Both the position numbers and the translations under genes were made by a program. The notes below the pieces were generated by a model. The model did not search any database, was not told where the DNA came from, and saw only the letters and a program-made list of their open reading frames with translations. From a virus, in the IMG/VR virus record IMGVR_UViG_3300027969_000124, positions 1 through 56,324 of that record: a DNA stretch of 56,324 nt, one strand, 5' to 3'. Positions 40,501 to 48,209 of this stretch are shown here, piece by piece; the stretch's first letter is position 1, and every line of letters begins with the position of its first letter.

Positions 40501-41880
40501 TTTAGTTTTGGCATATTTAACGACCAAGGCCCATCGGGTAACAACTGGACAGGTAACAACATTACGTTGAGTACAAATCCAGTTACAACATCTACATTTA
40601 CAGCGGTTACATCGACAACTTGGGTTGCACCTGCTGGTGTTACATCTGTTAACTACCTTGTAGTGGCAGGTGGCGGTGGTGGTGATGGCGGCGGTGGTGG
40701 CGGCGGTGGTTTCCGTTATGGAAGTCTAGGCGTAACGCCCGGCACTTCCTACACAGTTACTGTTGGTGGCGGAGGCCCTTTAGGAGGCAACGGCAGTAAT
40801 TCAGTCTTTTCAACCATTACATCTGCTGGTGGTGGAGGTGGTGGCCCTTATTACGCAAACGCAAGCAACGGTGGATCTGGTGGCGGTAGTGCCGCAGGTT
40901 ACACCCGTGGGCTTGGTAACACGCCTTCTGTAAGCCCATCGCAAGGCAATAACGGTGGAACTGGTGGTAGCACATCTGGCGGTGGCGGCGGAGGCGCTGG
41001 TGCGACTGGTTCAGATGGTTCTGGTGGCTCTGGAGGCGCAGGAGGTAATGGCGCAGTCTGGTCTGTAAATGGCGTTACTTACGCTGGTGGCGGCGGTGGC
41101 GGTGGAACAAGTTCTGGTGGTGCTGGAGGTTCTGGTGGCGGAGGCGCTGGTTCTTCATACACATCAACTGCTGGAACTCCTAATACAGGTGGCGGTGGTG
41201 GCGGTAGTTATTACGTTGGCCCACCCGGAGGTGGCTCTGGTATTGTTATCTTGTCTTACACACAGGCATCAACATCTACCTACGACAGCATGACCGATGT
41301 ACCAACACTAACAAGTGCGACAGCGGCTAACTTCTGTACATTGAACCCATTGAACGGCTCAGGCTCCATTACAAATGGTAATTTGACTCATGCAGGAAGT
41401 GGCGCAAACTGGTACTCTGCATCGTCAACCATTGCGTTTGATGCGTCTGCAAACTACTATGCCGAAGTAACCATTATTTCTAATAACTCTGTTAGCAACG
41501 GCATTCAGTTAGGAGTTATTGGTTCAGCACAAGCGTTGTCTGGAAACACTTCAACATTAGGAACCTATGCAACTGGTTATTCATGGCAAAGTTATGCAAG
41601 TGGTTCGGCAAATAAATTCAACAATGGGACTGGTAGTAATTACAACAGTCTTGCAACCTATACAACAGGTGATGTCATTGGTGTCCAATTAAGTGCAGGA
41701 ACTCTAAATTTCTATAAAAATGGAGTGAGCCAAGGTTCTGCATATACTGGATTGAGTGGTAGTTTTTGTTTTGGTGGAAGCCCTTACAACGGAGATACTG
41801 TTGCTTGGAACTTTGGTCAACAGCCATTTGTCTATACGCCTCCTACAGGCGCATTAAGACTCAACACCTATAACCTATAA
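37573..41880 (+). CDS. Giant glycine-rich tail fibre with LamG and SPRY-like domains
   Basis: A 1435-residue candidate receptor-binding protein. It has three glycine-rich lattice domains, each opened by YLVVAGGGG-type strands (~26-270, ~285-555, ~1025-1235). Two concanavalin/LamG-like domains lie between them (~565-760 and ~770-985; WTWSAWIKRG, WSHVAVTRDSSNVVRLFING). The C-terminal SPRY-like domain (~1240-1435) ends GQQPFVYTPPTG...LNTYNL. The repeated domains suggest duplication and exchange, as expected of adhesins. No GTTTAAAC palindrome occurs here. Confidence 0.88.
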   Translation: MPRLSKIGAAALAAFGWTGLASVSASYLVVAGGGGGGGILTNGSGGGGGAGGLLSGTTSLKPTLSYTVTVGAGGTASVSGSNSIFNAITSTGGGGGAESGGNNAYTGGSGGGGAGTNTSPNNAGAAGTSGQGNTGGTGGLLFGTTRGGGGGGGASAVGANQNSGTGAAGAGGAGTEWPTSSGVFYAGGGGGGGTTGGAGGTGGGANGASSGTSPAPSGTANKGGGGGGGDQTSANRYGGSGGSGVVIISYPAPQQFGGGVVTTSGSNVIHTFNTSGTLSPLSSVTASYLVVAGGGSGGDGYGGGGGAGGLLSGTGLTIDTNSVYVVTVGAGGTASTGGNNRGNQGTNSTFSAVATAAVGGGGGAGFVLGQTAQSGGSGGGGMYSALGGYGNPTGGSATSGQGYAGGTPSGTGGYFGGGGGGAGAVGATGSGTSSGTSTGGAGGVGIANPITGSTAGQLVSSTYYLAGGGGGGAYNAGASAGAGGNGGGGAGSKTTGVLGTAGTANTGGGGGGSCDGVASSAIGGSGVVIISYAGSTQQMAGGTVTITGGNVIHTFTSSGYLTPIKYVNNSLRFRSSASAYLNRTPATASNRQTWTWSAWIKRGTLSSGYPVLFQGGTTSSDTGSTAIAFGADDKLYVQGYSTNWIVTNAVYRDPSAWYHIVLAMDSTQATGSNRFKLYVNGSEVSYGTYNNLTQNTNYGINQAASHVLAQSIASFGGNYFDGYMTEVNFVDGQQLTPNSFGTINSYGVWQPITYGGSYGTNGFYLPFNRGNDSYAGSFTNSASQYLTATLPATLTGAFTIEAYCYRSTTTTNSIFTLGDSNTSTGIEYYIGTSGTVNNVYSNGAQITTSSNVPVVGGWSHVAVTRDSSNVVRLFINGQQTGGTWTTTAAFSSTLRIGTEYYASAASAYWNGNISNFRIVNGTALYTTSSFAPPTSALTAVSGTSILTLQSSTIIDNSGNSLSITNTNGVNMNQNYPFSFGIFNDQGPSGNNWTGNNITLSTNPVTTSTFTAVTSTTWVAPAGVTSVNYLVVAGGGGGDGGGGGGGGFRYGSLGVTPGTSYTVTVGGGGPLGGNGSNSVFSTITSAGGGGGGPYYANASNGGSGGGSAAGYTRGLGNTPSVSPSQGNNGGTGGSTSGGGGGGAGATGSDGSGGSGGAGGNGAVWSVNGVTYAGGGGGGGTSSGGAGGSGGGGAGSSYTSTAGTPNTGGGGGGSYYVGPPGGGSGIVILSYTQASTSTYDSMTDVPTLTSATAANFCTLNPLNGSGSITNGNLTHAGSGANWYSASSTIAFDASANYYAEVTIISNNSVSNGIQLGVIGSAQALSGNTSTLGTYATGYSWQSYASGSANKFNNGTGSNYNSLATYTTGDVIGVQLSAGTLNFYKNGVSQGSAYTGLSGSFCFGGSPYNGDTVAWNFGQQPFVYTPPTGALRLNTYNL

Positions 41881-41889
41881 GGAATAGAA

Positions 41890-42867
41890 ATGCCAACAAC
41901 ATATGCAATTCCTGATGGTCGTACTGTGATGGCGGCTACGACTTATACGGGTACAGGGTCTAGCCTAACAGTTAGTAACGCAGTAAATGGAGTCAGTTTT
42001 CAACCTGATTTTGTTTGGATTAAAAGGCGAGATGGCGGACAATCGCATCAACTTTACGATGTAATTCGTGGCGTTAACAAAGCGGTATATTCAAACCTAA
42101 CAAGTGCTGAAGCAACAGAAGCAAATGGATTATCTGCGTTTACATCTAGCGGATTTACTGTTATTTCTGACATTGGCGTAAACACATCTGGTGGCACTTA
42201 TGTTGGATGGAATTGGAAAGAAGGAGCAACTCAAGGTTTTGACATTGTTTCTCAAACACTTGGCACAACAGGTATTAACACTATTACTCATAATCTTGGT
42301 GTTGTTCCAACAATGGTGCTTGCTAAGAAAACTAGCGCAGGTGCTGAACAATGGTTGGTGTATCACGCATCAGGCACAACGCAATCTCAATATCTTGGGT
42401 TAAACACGACAGCGGGCGCATCAACAAGCGCAAATATATGGGGTTCATCTGCGTTTACAACAACTCAGATTTACTTTAGCGGAACATCTGGTAACACTTA
42501 TGTGTTTTACATATTTGCCCCAGTAGCAGGGTATTCAGCCTTTGGTTCGTACACGGGTAACGGGGTTGCTGATGGGCCTTTTGTTTACCTTGGATTTAGA
42601 CCTCGGTTTGTAATGATAAAAGCAAGCAATACAACTGGAGGCTGGTCAATGACAGATACTTCTAGAGACCCGTATAACTTAACAACTAACAAAATTGAAG
42701 CAAATACGGCTTTATCAGAACCATCAAATGCAGGTTTATATCAATTTGATATTTTGTCAAATGGTTTCAAAATTAGGCAAGGCACAGGTTACGGAATAAA
42801 TAATTCTGCTGATTACATCTATATGGCATTTGCCGAAAACCCATTCAAATACGCTAACGCTCGATAA
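41890..42867 (+). CDS. Tail protein, duplicated DUF7483-like domain
   Basis: A 325-residue protein with FQPDFVWIKRRDGGQSHQLYD...RG and later FRPRFVMIKASNTTGGWSMTDTSRDPYN, two copies of a beta-sandwich pattern seen in phage tail proteins that follow SPRY-tipped fibres. Likely a second adhesin or fibre cap. Confidence 0.75.
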   Translation: MPTTYAIPDGRTVMAATTYTGTGSSLTVSNAVNGVSFQPDFVWIKRRDGGQSHQLYDVIRGVNKAVYSNLTSAEATEANGLSAFTSSGFTVISDIGVNTSGGTYVGWNWKEGATQGFDIVSQTLGTTGINTITHNLGVVPTMVLAKKTSAGAEQWLVYHASGTTQSQYLGLNTTAGASTSANIWGSSAFTTTQIYFSGTSGNTYVFYIFAPVAGYSAFGSYTGNGVADGPFVYLGFRPRFVMIKASNTTGGWSMTDTSRDPYNLTTNKIEANTALSEPSNAGLYQFDILSNGFKIRQGTGYGINNSADYIYMAFAENPFKYANAR

Positions 42868-42876
42868 GGAGAAAAC

Positions 42877-43224
42877 ATGAGTCACTATGCAAAAGTAGAA
42901 AACGGAATCGTCACTCAGGTGATTGTTGCCGAGGAAGACTTCATTCAAACAGGCGCTTTAGGCGACCCTGCTGGATGGATTCAAACTTCGTATAACACTC
43001 ACGGAGGACAACACCCAGAGGATAGACCACTGCGTAAGAACTATGCAGGTATTGGTTACACCTATGACACAGGACGGGATGCTTTTATTCCTCCACAGCC
43101 CTACCCATCATGGACTATGAGCGATGACACTTGTCTGTGGAATGCTCCTGTGGCTATGCCTACAGAGGGTGGCCCATTCACTTGGAATGAAGCAAATCAA
43201 TCTTGGGACGCTGTTCAAGCGTAA
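42877..43224 (+). CDS. Conserved tail-associated phage protein
   Basis: A 115-residue protein: MSHYAKVENGIVTQVIVAEE, WIQTSYNTHGGQH, LRKNYAGIGYTYD, FIPPQPYPSW. I recognise the family as widespread in aquatic phages (often next to fibres), function unknown. Confidence 0.8.
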   Translation: MSHYAKVENGIVTQVIVAEEDFIQTGALGDPAGWIQTSYNTHGGQHPEDRPLRKNYAGIGYTYDTGRDAFIPPQPYPSWTMSDDTCLWNAPVAMPTEGGPFTWNEANQSWDAVQA

Positions 43225-43251
43225 TAAGCCATTGACCCATTCTCCCTACTT

Positions 43252-43938
43252 ATGGCGGCGCAAGCCGCTGTTGGCTTTATTAAGCAGGGATGTTCTATGC
43301 TCCATGAGGGGCGTATGGAGCTTGAGGGCGCAAAGAAGACAGTCGAGGGAGTCATCTCAGATGTCAAGGCTATTAGAGGTATCTTTAACTGGTTCGTTGG
43401 TCTGTTTGTTAGTAAGCCAGCCGCAGAAGCAAAGCCTGTGGCGCAAAAGAAAGCCAAAGCAAAACAACAACAATCCTACGAAGACCTTGAACTTAAACTC
43501 ATCAGCGAGATTGGGGCAAACCTCGGAGTCCTCTTTGACACACAGCAACAGATTACAAACCATTACCTTGAACTAGAGGAGACAAGCAAAACCAACTATG
43601 ACCCAGCGCAAAACACCAGTCAAAAAGCCATAGAGCGGGCATTGATTGAGTTGCAATTGGAGAAGTTGATGGAGCAGACTAGGGAGGCAATGGTCTACGC
43701 CCCGCCTGAGTTAAAGGACTTGTATAGCAGATTCCTCAAGATGCACCAAAAGATTGAGCGGGAACAAGAATGGGCTAGGGCAGAGACAATTCGCAAGACT
43801 AGGTTGGCAAGGTGGAAACAGGAGCAAGAAGAAATTGAGTTGATTGGGCTGATAAGTAGTGGGGTCGCAGTTGTGTTTATATCTATGTTTTTTGGATGGT
43901 TCATGTGGCAACTACGAAGCTGGTCTACTGGATATTGA
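43252..43938 (+). CDS. Membrane-anchored coiled-coil protein near lysis genes
   Basis: A 228-residue protein. Helical throughout, with an amphipathic segment near residues 35-55, a Lys/Ala-rich linker, coiled coils (~75-190) and one C-terminal membrane helix (LIGLISSGVAVVFISMFFGWFMW). Resembles a lysis or membrane-associated virion protein; role not certain. The start at 43252 lacks a strong ribosome site; ATG 43297 is an alternative. Confidence 0.7.
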   Translation: MAAQAAVGFIKQGCSMLHEGRMELEGAKKTVEGVISDVKAIRGIFNWFVGLFVSKPAAEAKPVAQKKAKAKQQQSYEDLELKLISEIGANLGVLFDTQQQITNHYLELEETSKTNYDPAQNTSQKAIERALIELQLEKLMEQTREAMVYAPPELKDLYSRFLKMHQKIEREQEWARAETIRKTRLARWKQEQEEIELIGLISSGVAVVFISMFFGWFMWQLRSWSTGY

Positions 43939-44072
43939 TAGGAGTGGCAATATGCGTAATTGTTGGAGTGACCTCAATGGCATATGTAGAAACCTTGTAT
44001 ATGCGAGCGCAACTCAAGCAAGAGATAAAAGAGTTGCGTAAGTTGAAACGTGAATTAAAGGAGCAGAAATGA
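43896..44072 (+). CDS. Small membrane plus coiled-coil protein, spanin-like (58 aa)
   Basis: A 58-residue frame from ATG 43896 that ends in TGA at 44070-44072, overlapping the next ATG (ATGA). It has one membrane helix (YWILIGVAICVIVGVTSMAY) and a charged coiled coil (LKQEIKELRKLKRELKEQ), the build of a small inner-membrane spanin or holin accessory. It overlaps the previous gene by 43 bases in another frame. The exact start is uncertain. Confidence 0.65.
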   Translation: MVHVATTKLVYWILIGVAICVIVGVTSMAYVETLYMRAQLKQEIKELRKLKRELKEQK

Positions 44073-44341
44073 ATTGGGCAGATGTATTAAAAGCGGTCAT
44101 ACCCATTATTGTGGCTTCCCTTGCTTGGCTCTTGGGTCAGGTCAACGATTTCTCCACGCGCTTGACGCGAATTGAAGGCGCTATGCCTGCATTGATTACC
44201 AAAGAGGGCATCCCAACGGACAGCCCAATTTCTACGGAGAAACGAGCCATTATGAAGGAGCATTTGATGAACCACATCAACGAGTTGCAAGTCAAAGTCA
44301 GGTTGCTTGAAGAACGTGAAAAAATGGGAGTTAAAAAATGA
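44069..44341 (+). CDS. Single-TM lysis-region protein
   Basis: A 90-residue protein with one N-terminal membrane helix (VLKAVIPIIVASLAWLLG) and an amphipathic helical tail. Found between the spanin-like and holin-like genes, so a lysis accessory role is likely. Coupled by ATGA overlaps. Confidence 0.7.
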   Translation: MNWADVLKAVIPIIVASLAWLLGQVNDFSTRLTRIEGAMPALITKEGIPTDSPISTEKRAIMKEHLMNHINELQVKVRLLEEREKMGVKK

Positions 44342-44844
44342 TGACACTATTCTCAACCCTACTGTCTTTCCTGATGGGCGGGTTACCAAAACTGATGGAC
44401 TTCTTCCAAGACCGTGCAGACAAGTCGCATGAACTAGCCTTGGCGCAGATGCAGACTGAGCGCGAGTTGACCCTGAAGAAGGCTGGCTTAGAGGTTCAAG
44501 AAAAGATTGAGCATATCCAGACCGAGCAGATTCAGATTAACGCTGAGGTGACCAACGCACAGACAGCCATGCAAGAGCGTCAAGCCCTGTATGCCCACGA
44601 CATTGCTATCGGTCAGGGTTCTAGTCAGTGGGTGATTAACGCCCGTGCTATGGTGCGCCCCGCCATAACTTATGGCTTGTTTGTCTTGTTTGCTTTTGTG
44701 GAAATCTTCGGCTTCTGGTTTGCCTATCACAAGGAAGTGCCATTTGATGTGGCTTTAGACCTACTGTGGGACAACGAGACTCAGATCATTTGGGCAAGCG
44801 TAGTGTCGTTCTGGTTTGGTACACAAGCATTTGGCAAGAAATGA
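44338..44844 (+). CDS. Holin-like membrane protein (GTA-holin-type)
   Basis: A 168-residue protein. A short N-terminal hydrophobic segment, a long charged helix (~25-90), then NARAMVRPAITYGLFVLFAFVEIFGFWFAY and a second membrane helix near the C-terminus. The (R/W)xxxRPxxxxxLF pattern matches 3-TM holins of gene-transfer-agent type. It sits three genes before the endolysin. Confidence 0.75.
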   Translation: MMTLFSTLLSFLMGGLPKLMDFFQDRADKSHELALAQMQTERELTLKKAGLEVQEKIEHIQTEQIQINAEVTNAQTAMQERQALYAHDIAIGQGSSQWVINARAMVRPAITYGLFVLFAFVEIFGFWFAYHKEVPFDVALDLLWDNETQIIWASVVSFWFGTQAFGKK

Positions 44845-45002
44845 TATTAAATCAAGGCAAAGTGGCTGGCGGTTTGGTAGACGAACTGCTTGAAGTCATA
44901 CACAAGTACGATGAAACTTTGTACATGGCAACAGTTATTGGTGCTTTGGAATTGGTTAAGCAACAACTAATCCAAGAGAGCATTGAGGAAGAAGACGAAT
45001 GA
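44841..45002 (+). CDS. Hypothetical small acidic protein (53 aa)
   Basis: Started at ATG 44841, giving ATGA overlaps with the holin-like gene and with the endolysin gene. Helical, acidic C-terminus (QESIEEEDE). Not recognised. Confidence 0.7.
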   Translation: MILNQGKVAGGLVDELLEVIHKYDETLYMATVIGALELVKQQLIQESIEEEDE

Positions 45003-45475
45003 ACCTGTCAGATAAAGCCCTCAAGATGATTAAGCACCATGAAGGGGTGCGTCAGAAGCCTTACCGTTGCCCAGCCAAGTTGTGGACGGTGGGGGTGGGG
45101 CATGTCTTGTACCCAGAGCAGGGCAAGATGAAGATTGAGGAGCGTGATGGGTTTGGCCTCAAGGACGCAGACAACCGCACATTCAGCATGGAAGAAGTTG
45201 ATGGAATTCTTAAAGCAGATTTGGCTAGGTTTGAGCGAGGTGTGGTTCAGTTCTGTCCTGTTCCCCTCACTCAAGGTCAGTACGATGCTCTCATATCTTT
45301 TAGTTTCAATGTTGGTCTGGGAACACTACAGCGTTCAACCCTCCGTCAGAAGGTTCTGCGCGGAGATATGGAAGGGGCGGCAGAAGAACTCTTGAAGTAT
45401 TGCAAGGCGGGTGGCAAAATACTCAAAGGGTTGGAAAACCGCCGTAAAGACGAGCGTTCCCTGTTCTTAGGATAA
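44999..45475 (+). CDS. Endolysin (GH24 muramidase)
   Basis: A 158-residue lysozyme: KMIKHHEGVRQKPYRCP (catalytic E15), LWTVGVGHVLYP, and SFSFNVGLGTLQRSTLRQKV. T4-lysozyme-like family that cuts peptidoglycan for lysis. No signal peptide, so it needs the upstream holin-like proteins. Slight insertion between motifs compared with short relatives. Confidence 0.92.
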   Translation: MNLSDKALKMIKHHEGVRQKPYRCPAKLWTVGVGHVLYPEQGKMKIEERDGFGLKDADNRTFSMEEVDGILKADLARFERGVVQFCPVPLTQGQYDALISFSFNVGLGTLQRSTLRQKVLRGDMEGAAEELLKYCKAGGKILKGLENRRKDERSLFLG

Positions 45476-45478
45476 GAA

Positions 45479-47584
45479 ATGCCACTAAAAAAATTAGCTC
45501 TAAGGCCGGGGGTCAACAAAGAGAACACTCGCTATACCAATGAAAACGGCTGGTATGACTGCGACAAAATCCGATTCCGTCAAGGTACACCTGAGAAGAT
45601 CGGTGGGTGGCAACGCATCTCAGCCAATACGTTTGTTGGTATTTGCCGTTCTTTGTGGACTTGGGTAACTCTTGGCTCTCAAAGGCTAATTGGAGTAGGC
45701 ACTAACTTAAAGTTCTATATTAGTTCTGGTGGCGCTTATTACGATATAACACCTACGCAATTTGTTCATACGCTGACAAATCCATTTGCTACGCAAAGCG
45801 GCTCCACTACCGTTACCGTGACTGACGCTACTGGTGGATACATCAACAACAACTTTGTAACATTTAGTGGCGCTACAGCTGTAGGCGGTATCACCATCTC
45901 TGGCGAGTATCAGCTTACTTACGCAAGCGCTACCACTTATACGATTACAGCTGCGTCGGCAGCTTCATCAAATGCAACAGGCGGCGGTACTGTTTATGCT
46001 GTATACCAAATCAATGTAGGCCCAGCTTACGCAGTCCCGTTAGTTGGATGGGGTGCTGGTACATGGGGAAGCGGAACATGGGGCGTTGGTACAACATCAA
46101 ATGATGCCATGCGCTTATGGAGTCAGAGTAATTTTGGCGAAGACTTAATCTACGGGCCAAGGGGTGGGCCGATTTACTACTGGGATGCTGGAATTGGTTA
46201 TCAAGACTCCACAATCACCATGACCATAGCCACTCCTTGTGTTGTATCGTCTACTATTATTTTGCCTAATTTGTCGGCAATTATTTTTCAAACAACAGGC
46301 GCATTGCCTACGGGCTTATTGGTTGGAACAATTTACTACACAAGGTATGTCTCATCTACAACATTTAATTTATCACTAACCCCTACAGGCGCTTTGATAA
46401 ATACTACAGGCAGTCAGTCTGGAGTTCATTCCATATCCCCAAGAGGCATGGATATTACGACTTTTGCGGCGGCTTCTAACTGCCCAATCATCCAAAACTA
46501 CATCCTTGTTTCAGATATAAGCAGGTATGTATTTGCATTTGGCTGTAATGCCCTTGGCTCAACCACTCAAGACCCAATGCAGATTCGCTGGTCAGATCAA
46601 GAATCTGTGGTTGAGTGGACTCCTGCCGCCACTAATACGGCTGGTGATCTGCGTTTGTCTCACGGTTCTAAAATCGTTACAGCCATGCAGGCTCGCCAAG
46701 AAATATTGGTCTGGACTGACTCATCTCTTTATTCTCTCCAGTACGTTGGCGCTCCTGTGGTCTGGGGTTCTCAGTTGGTGGGAGACAACATATCTATCGC
46801 TGGAGAAAATGCTGTTGGTTACGCTAACGGTGTAGCTTATTGGATGGGTGTGGATAAGTTCTATAAATATGATGGACGCACACAAACACAATCTTGCGAT
46901 CTGCGACAGTTTGTATTTGAGAATATTAACAAATCCCAGTTTGACCAAGTTATGTGCGGAACAAACGAGGGCTTCAATGAGGTGTGGTGGTTCTATGTCA
47001 GCAATGACAGCGTGGACTCCAAGATTGATAGTTATGTGGTTTACAACTACCTTGAGCCAGACGGCAAAGGCGGAACTGGCGTTTGGTACTACGGCTCTAT
47101 GGGTAGAACGGCGTGGCTTGATTCTGGTTTAAGAGACTATCCAATTGCTGCCACTTATAACTACAACATTGTTGACCATGAGATTGGCGTGGATGACAAA
47201 GCCACCGCTACTACAGTTCCTATTGAGGCTTACATCACATCTGCGGAATTTGACATTGATGACGGCGATAGGTTTGGTTTTATATGGCGTGTAGTACCAG
47301 ACATTACATTCCGTGGATCTACGGCGGCAAGCCCGCAAGTTACGATGTATCTCAAACCTATGCAGAACTCAGGCTCTGGATATAACGACCCAGCATCTGT
47401 GGGAGGTGAGTCTTCAGCCACTATCACCCGCACGGCAGTTCTTCCTATTGAAGCATTTACAGGGCAGATCTATACAAGGGTTAGAGGCCGTCAGATGGCT
47501 ATGGAAGTAAGGTCTACGGCAGAGGGTGTAACTTGGCAACTAGGATCCCCCCGCCTAGACATTAGACAGGACGGCAGACGATGA
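45479..47584 (+). CDS. Tail hub protein (P22 gp10-like)
   Basis: A 701-residue protein. The start LKKLALRPGVNKENTRYTNENGWYDCDKIRFRQGTPEKIGGWQ is a pattern of podophage tail hub/DNA-stabilisation proteins. The body is beta-rich with an inserted Ser/Thr domain (~100-175) and WSDQESVVEWTPAATNTAGDLRL. It likely closes the connector below the adaptor rings. Confidence 0.8.
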   Translation: MPLKKLALRPGVNKENTRYTNENGWYDCDKIRFRQGTPEKIGGWQRISANTFVGICRSLWTWVTLGSQRLIGVGTNLKFYISSGGAYYDITPTQFVHTLTNPFATQSGSTTVTVTDATGGYINNNFVTFSGATAVGGITISGEYQLTYASATTYTITAASAASSNATGGGTVYAVYQINVGPAYAVPLVGWGAGTWGSGTWGVGTTSNDAMRLWSQSNFGEDLIYGPRGGPIYYWDAGIGYQDSTITMTIATPCVVSSTIILPNLSAIIFQTTGALPTGLLVGTIYYTRYVSSTTFNLSLTPTGALINTTGSQSGVHSISPRGMDITTFAAASNCPIIQNYILVSDISRYVFAFGCNALGSTTQDPMQIRWSDQESVVEWTPAATNTAGDLRLSHGSKIVTAMQARQEILVWTDSSLYSLQYVGAPVVWGSQLVGDNISIAGENAVGYANGVAYWMGVDKFYKYDGRTQTQSCDLRQFVFENINKSQFDQVMCGTNEGFNEVWWFYVSNDSVDSKIDSYVVYNYLEPDGKGGTGVWYYGSMGRTAWLDSGLRDYPIAATYNYNIVDHEIGVDDKATATTVPIEAYITSAEFDIDDGDRFGFIWRVVPDITFRGSTAASPQVTMYLKPMQNSGSGYNDPASVGGESSATITRTAVLPIEAFTGQIYTRVRGRQMAMEVRSTAEGVTWQLGSPRLDIRQDGRR

Positions 47585-47931
47585 CATTCATTATTACCTC
47601 TGAGTCTGATCTCAATAGGATTGCCGCTCCAGCGCTTCCATCACCCACACAAAGTTATTCTGACGTATATCAAAACCAGTTTAATAATGTTTTGCGTTTG
47701 TATTTCAATCGTATACAGGGCATATTAGACCAACTAAATACAGATAGCGGCATAATCCCAGCCCTTACTGTTTACACGGTTGCAACGTTGCCAAGCGCAG
47801 TTACATCTAGCGTTGGCGCTAGAGCGTTTGTGTCAGATGCAACAGTAACAACTTTTGCCTCCACGGTTGCTGGAGGAGGAGCCAATAAAGTACCTGTATA
47901 TTCCGATGGAACAAACTGGAAAATTGGATGA
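47581..47931 (+). CDS. Conserved small tail protein
   Basis: A 116-residue protein: a helical N-terminus and C-terminal VGARAFVSDATVTTFASTVAGGG...VPVYSDGTNWKIG, a pattern found at the ends of phage tail proteins. Overlaps both neighbours by 4 bases. Confidence 0.75.
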   Translation: MTFIITSESDLNRIAAPALPSPTQSYSDVYQNQFNNVLRLYFNRIQGILDQLNTDSGIIPALTVYTVATLPSAVTSSVGARAFVSDATVTTFASTVAGGGANKVPVYSDGTNWKIG

Positions 47932-48209
47932 ACTTTATTGAACTTCTTAACAAGGTAGCCAGAGTCGCCCGTCCGGCTCACCATGAGTTTGTCCCTATTG
48001 AGCGGATGGACGAGAGGTTTGAGGAAACTTGTTTTGACTCTCTAGACATGCTGATGATTGGCATGTTCATGGGCATGATCTACGACATAGATGACGAGAT
48101 ATCCAAAGAGTTCCAGCCTGAGACCGTGCAGGAACTTTATGACTTTATACAGTTAAACAAAAAGCATGATCCTGTATCTATAGAGTGGGCGCTGGAGCAG
48201 ATTAAATGA
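47928..48209 (+). CDS. Acyl carrier protein-like protein
   Basis: A 93-residue protein with the ACP signature: the phosphopantetheine attachment site FDSLD (S38), following helix DMLMIGMFMGMIYDIDDEIS and the C-terminal TVQELYDFIQLNKKHD. Its length and acidity fit ACPs; the N-terminus is longer than usual. The stop overlaps the start of the ketosynthase gene (ATGA), linking the two functionally. Loading would need a host phosphopantetheinyl transferase, as none is seen. Confidence 0.8.
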   Translation: MNFIELLNKVARVARPAHHEFVPIERMDERFEETCFDSLDMLMIGMFMGMIYDIDDEISKEFQPETVQELYDFIQLNKKHDPVSIEWALEQIK

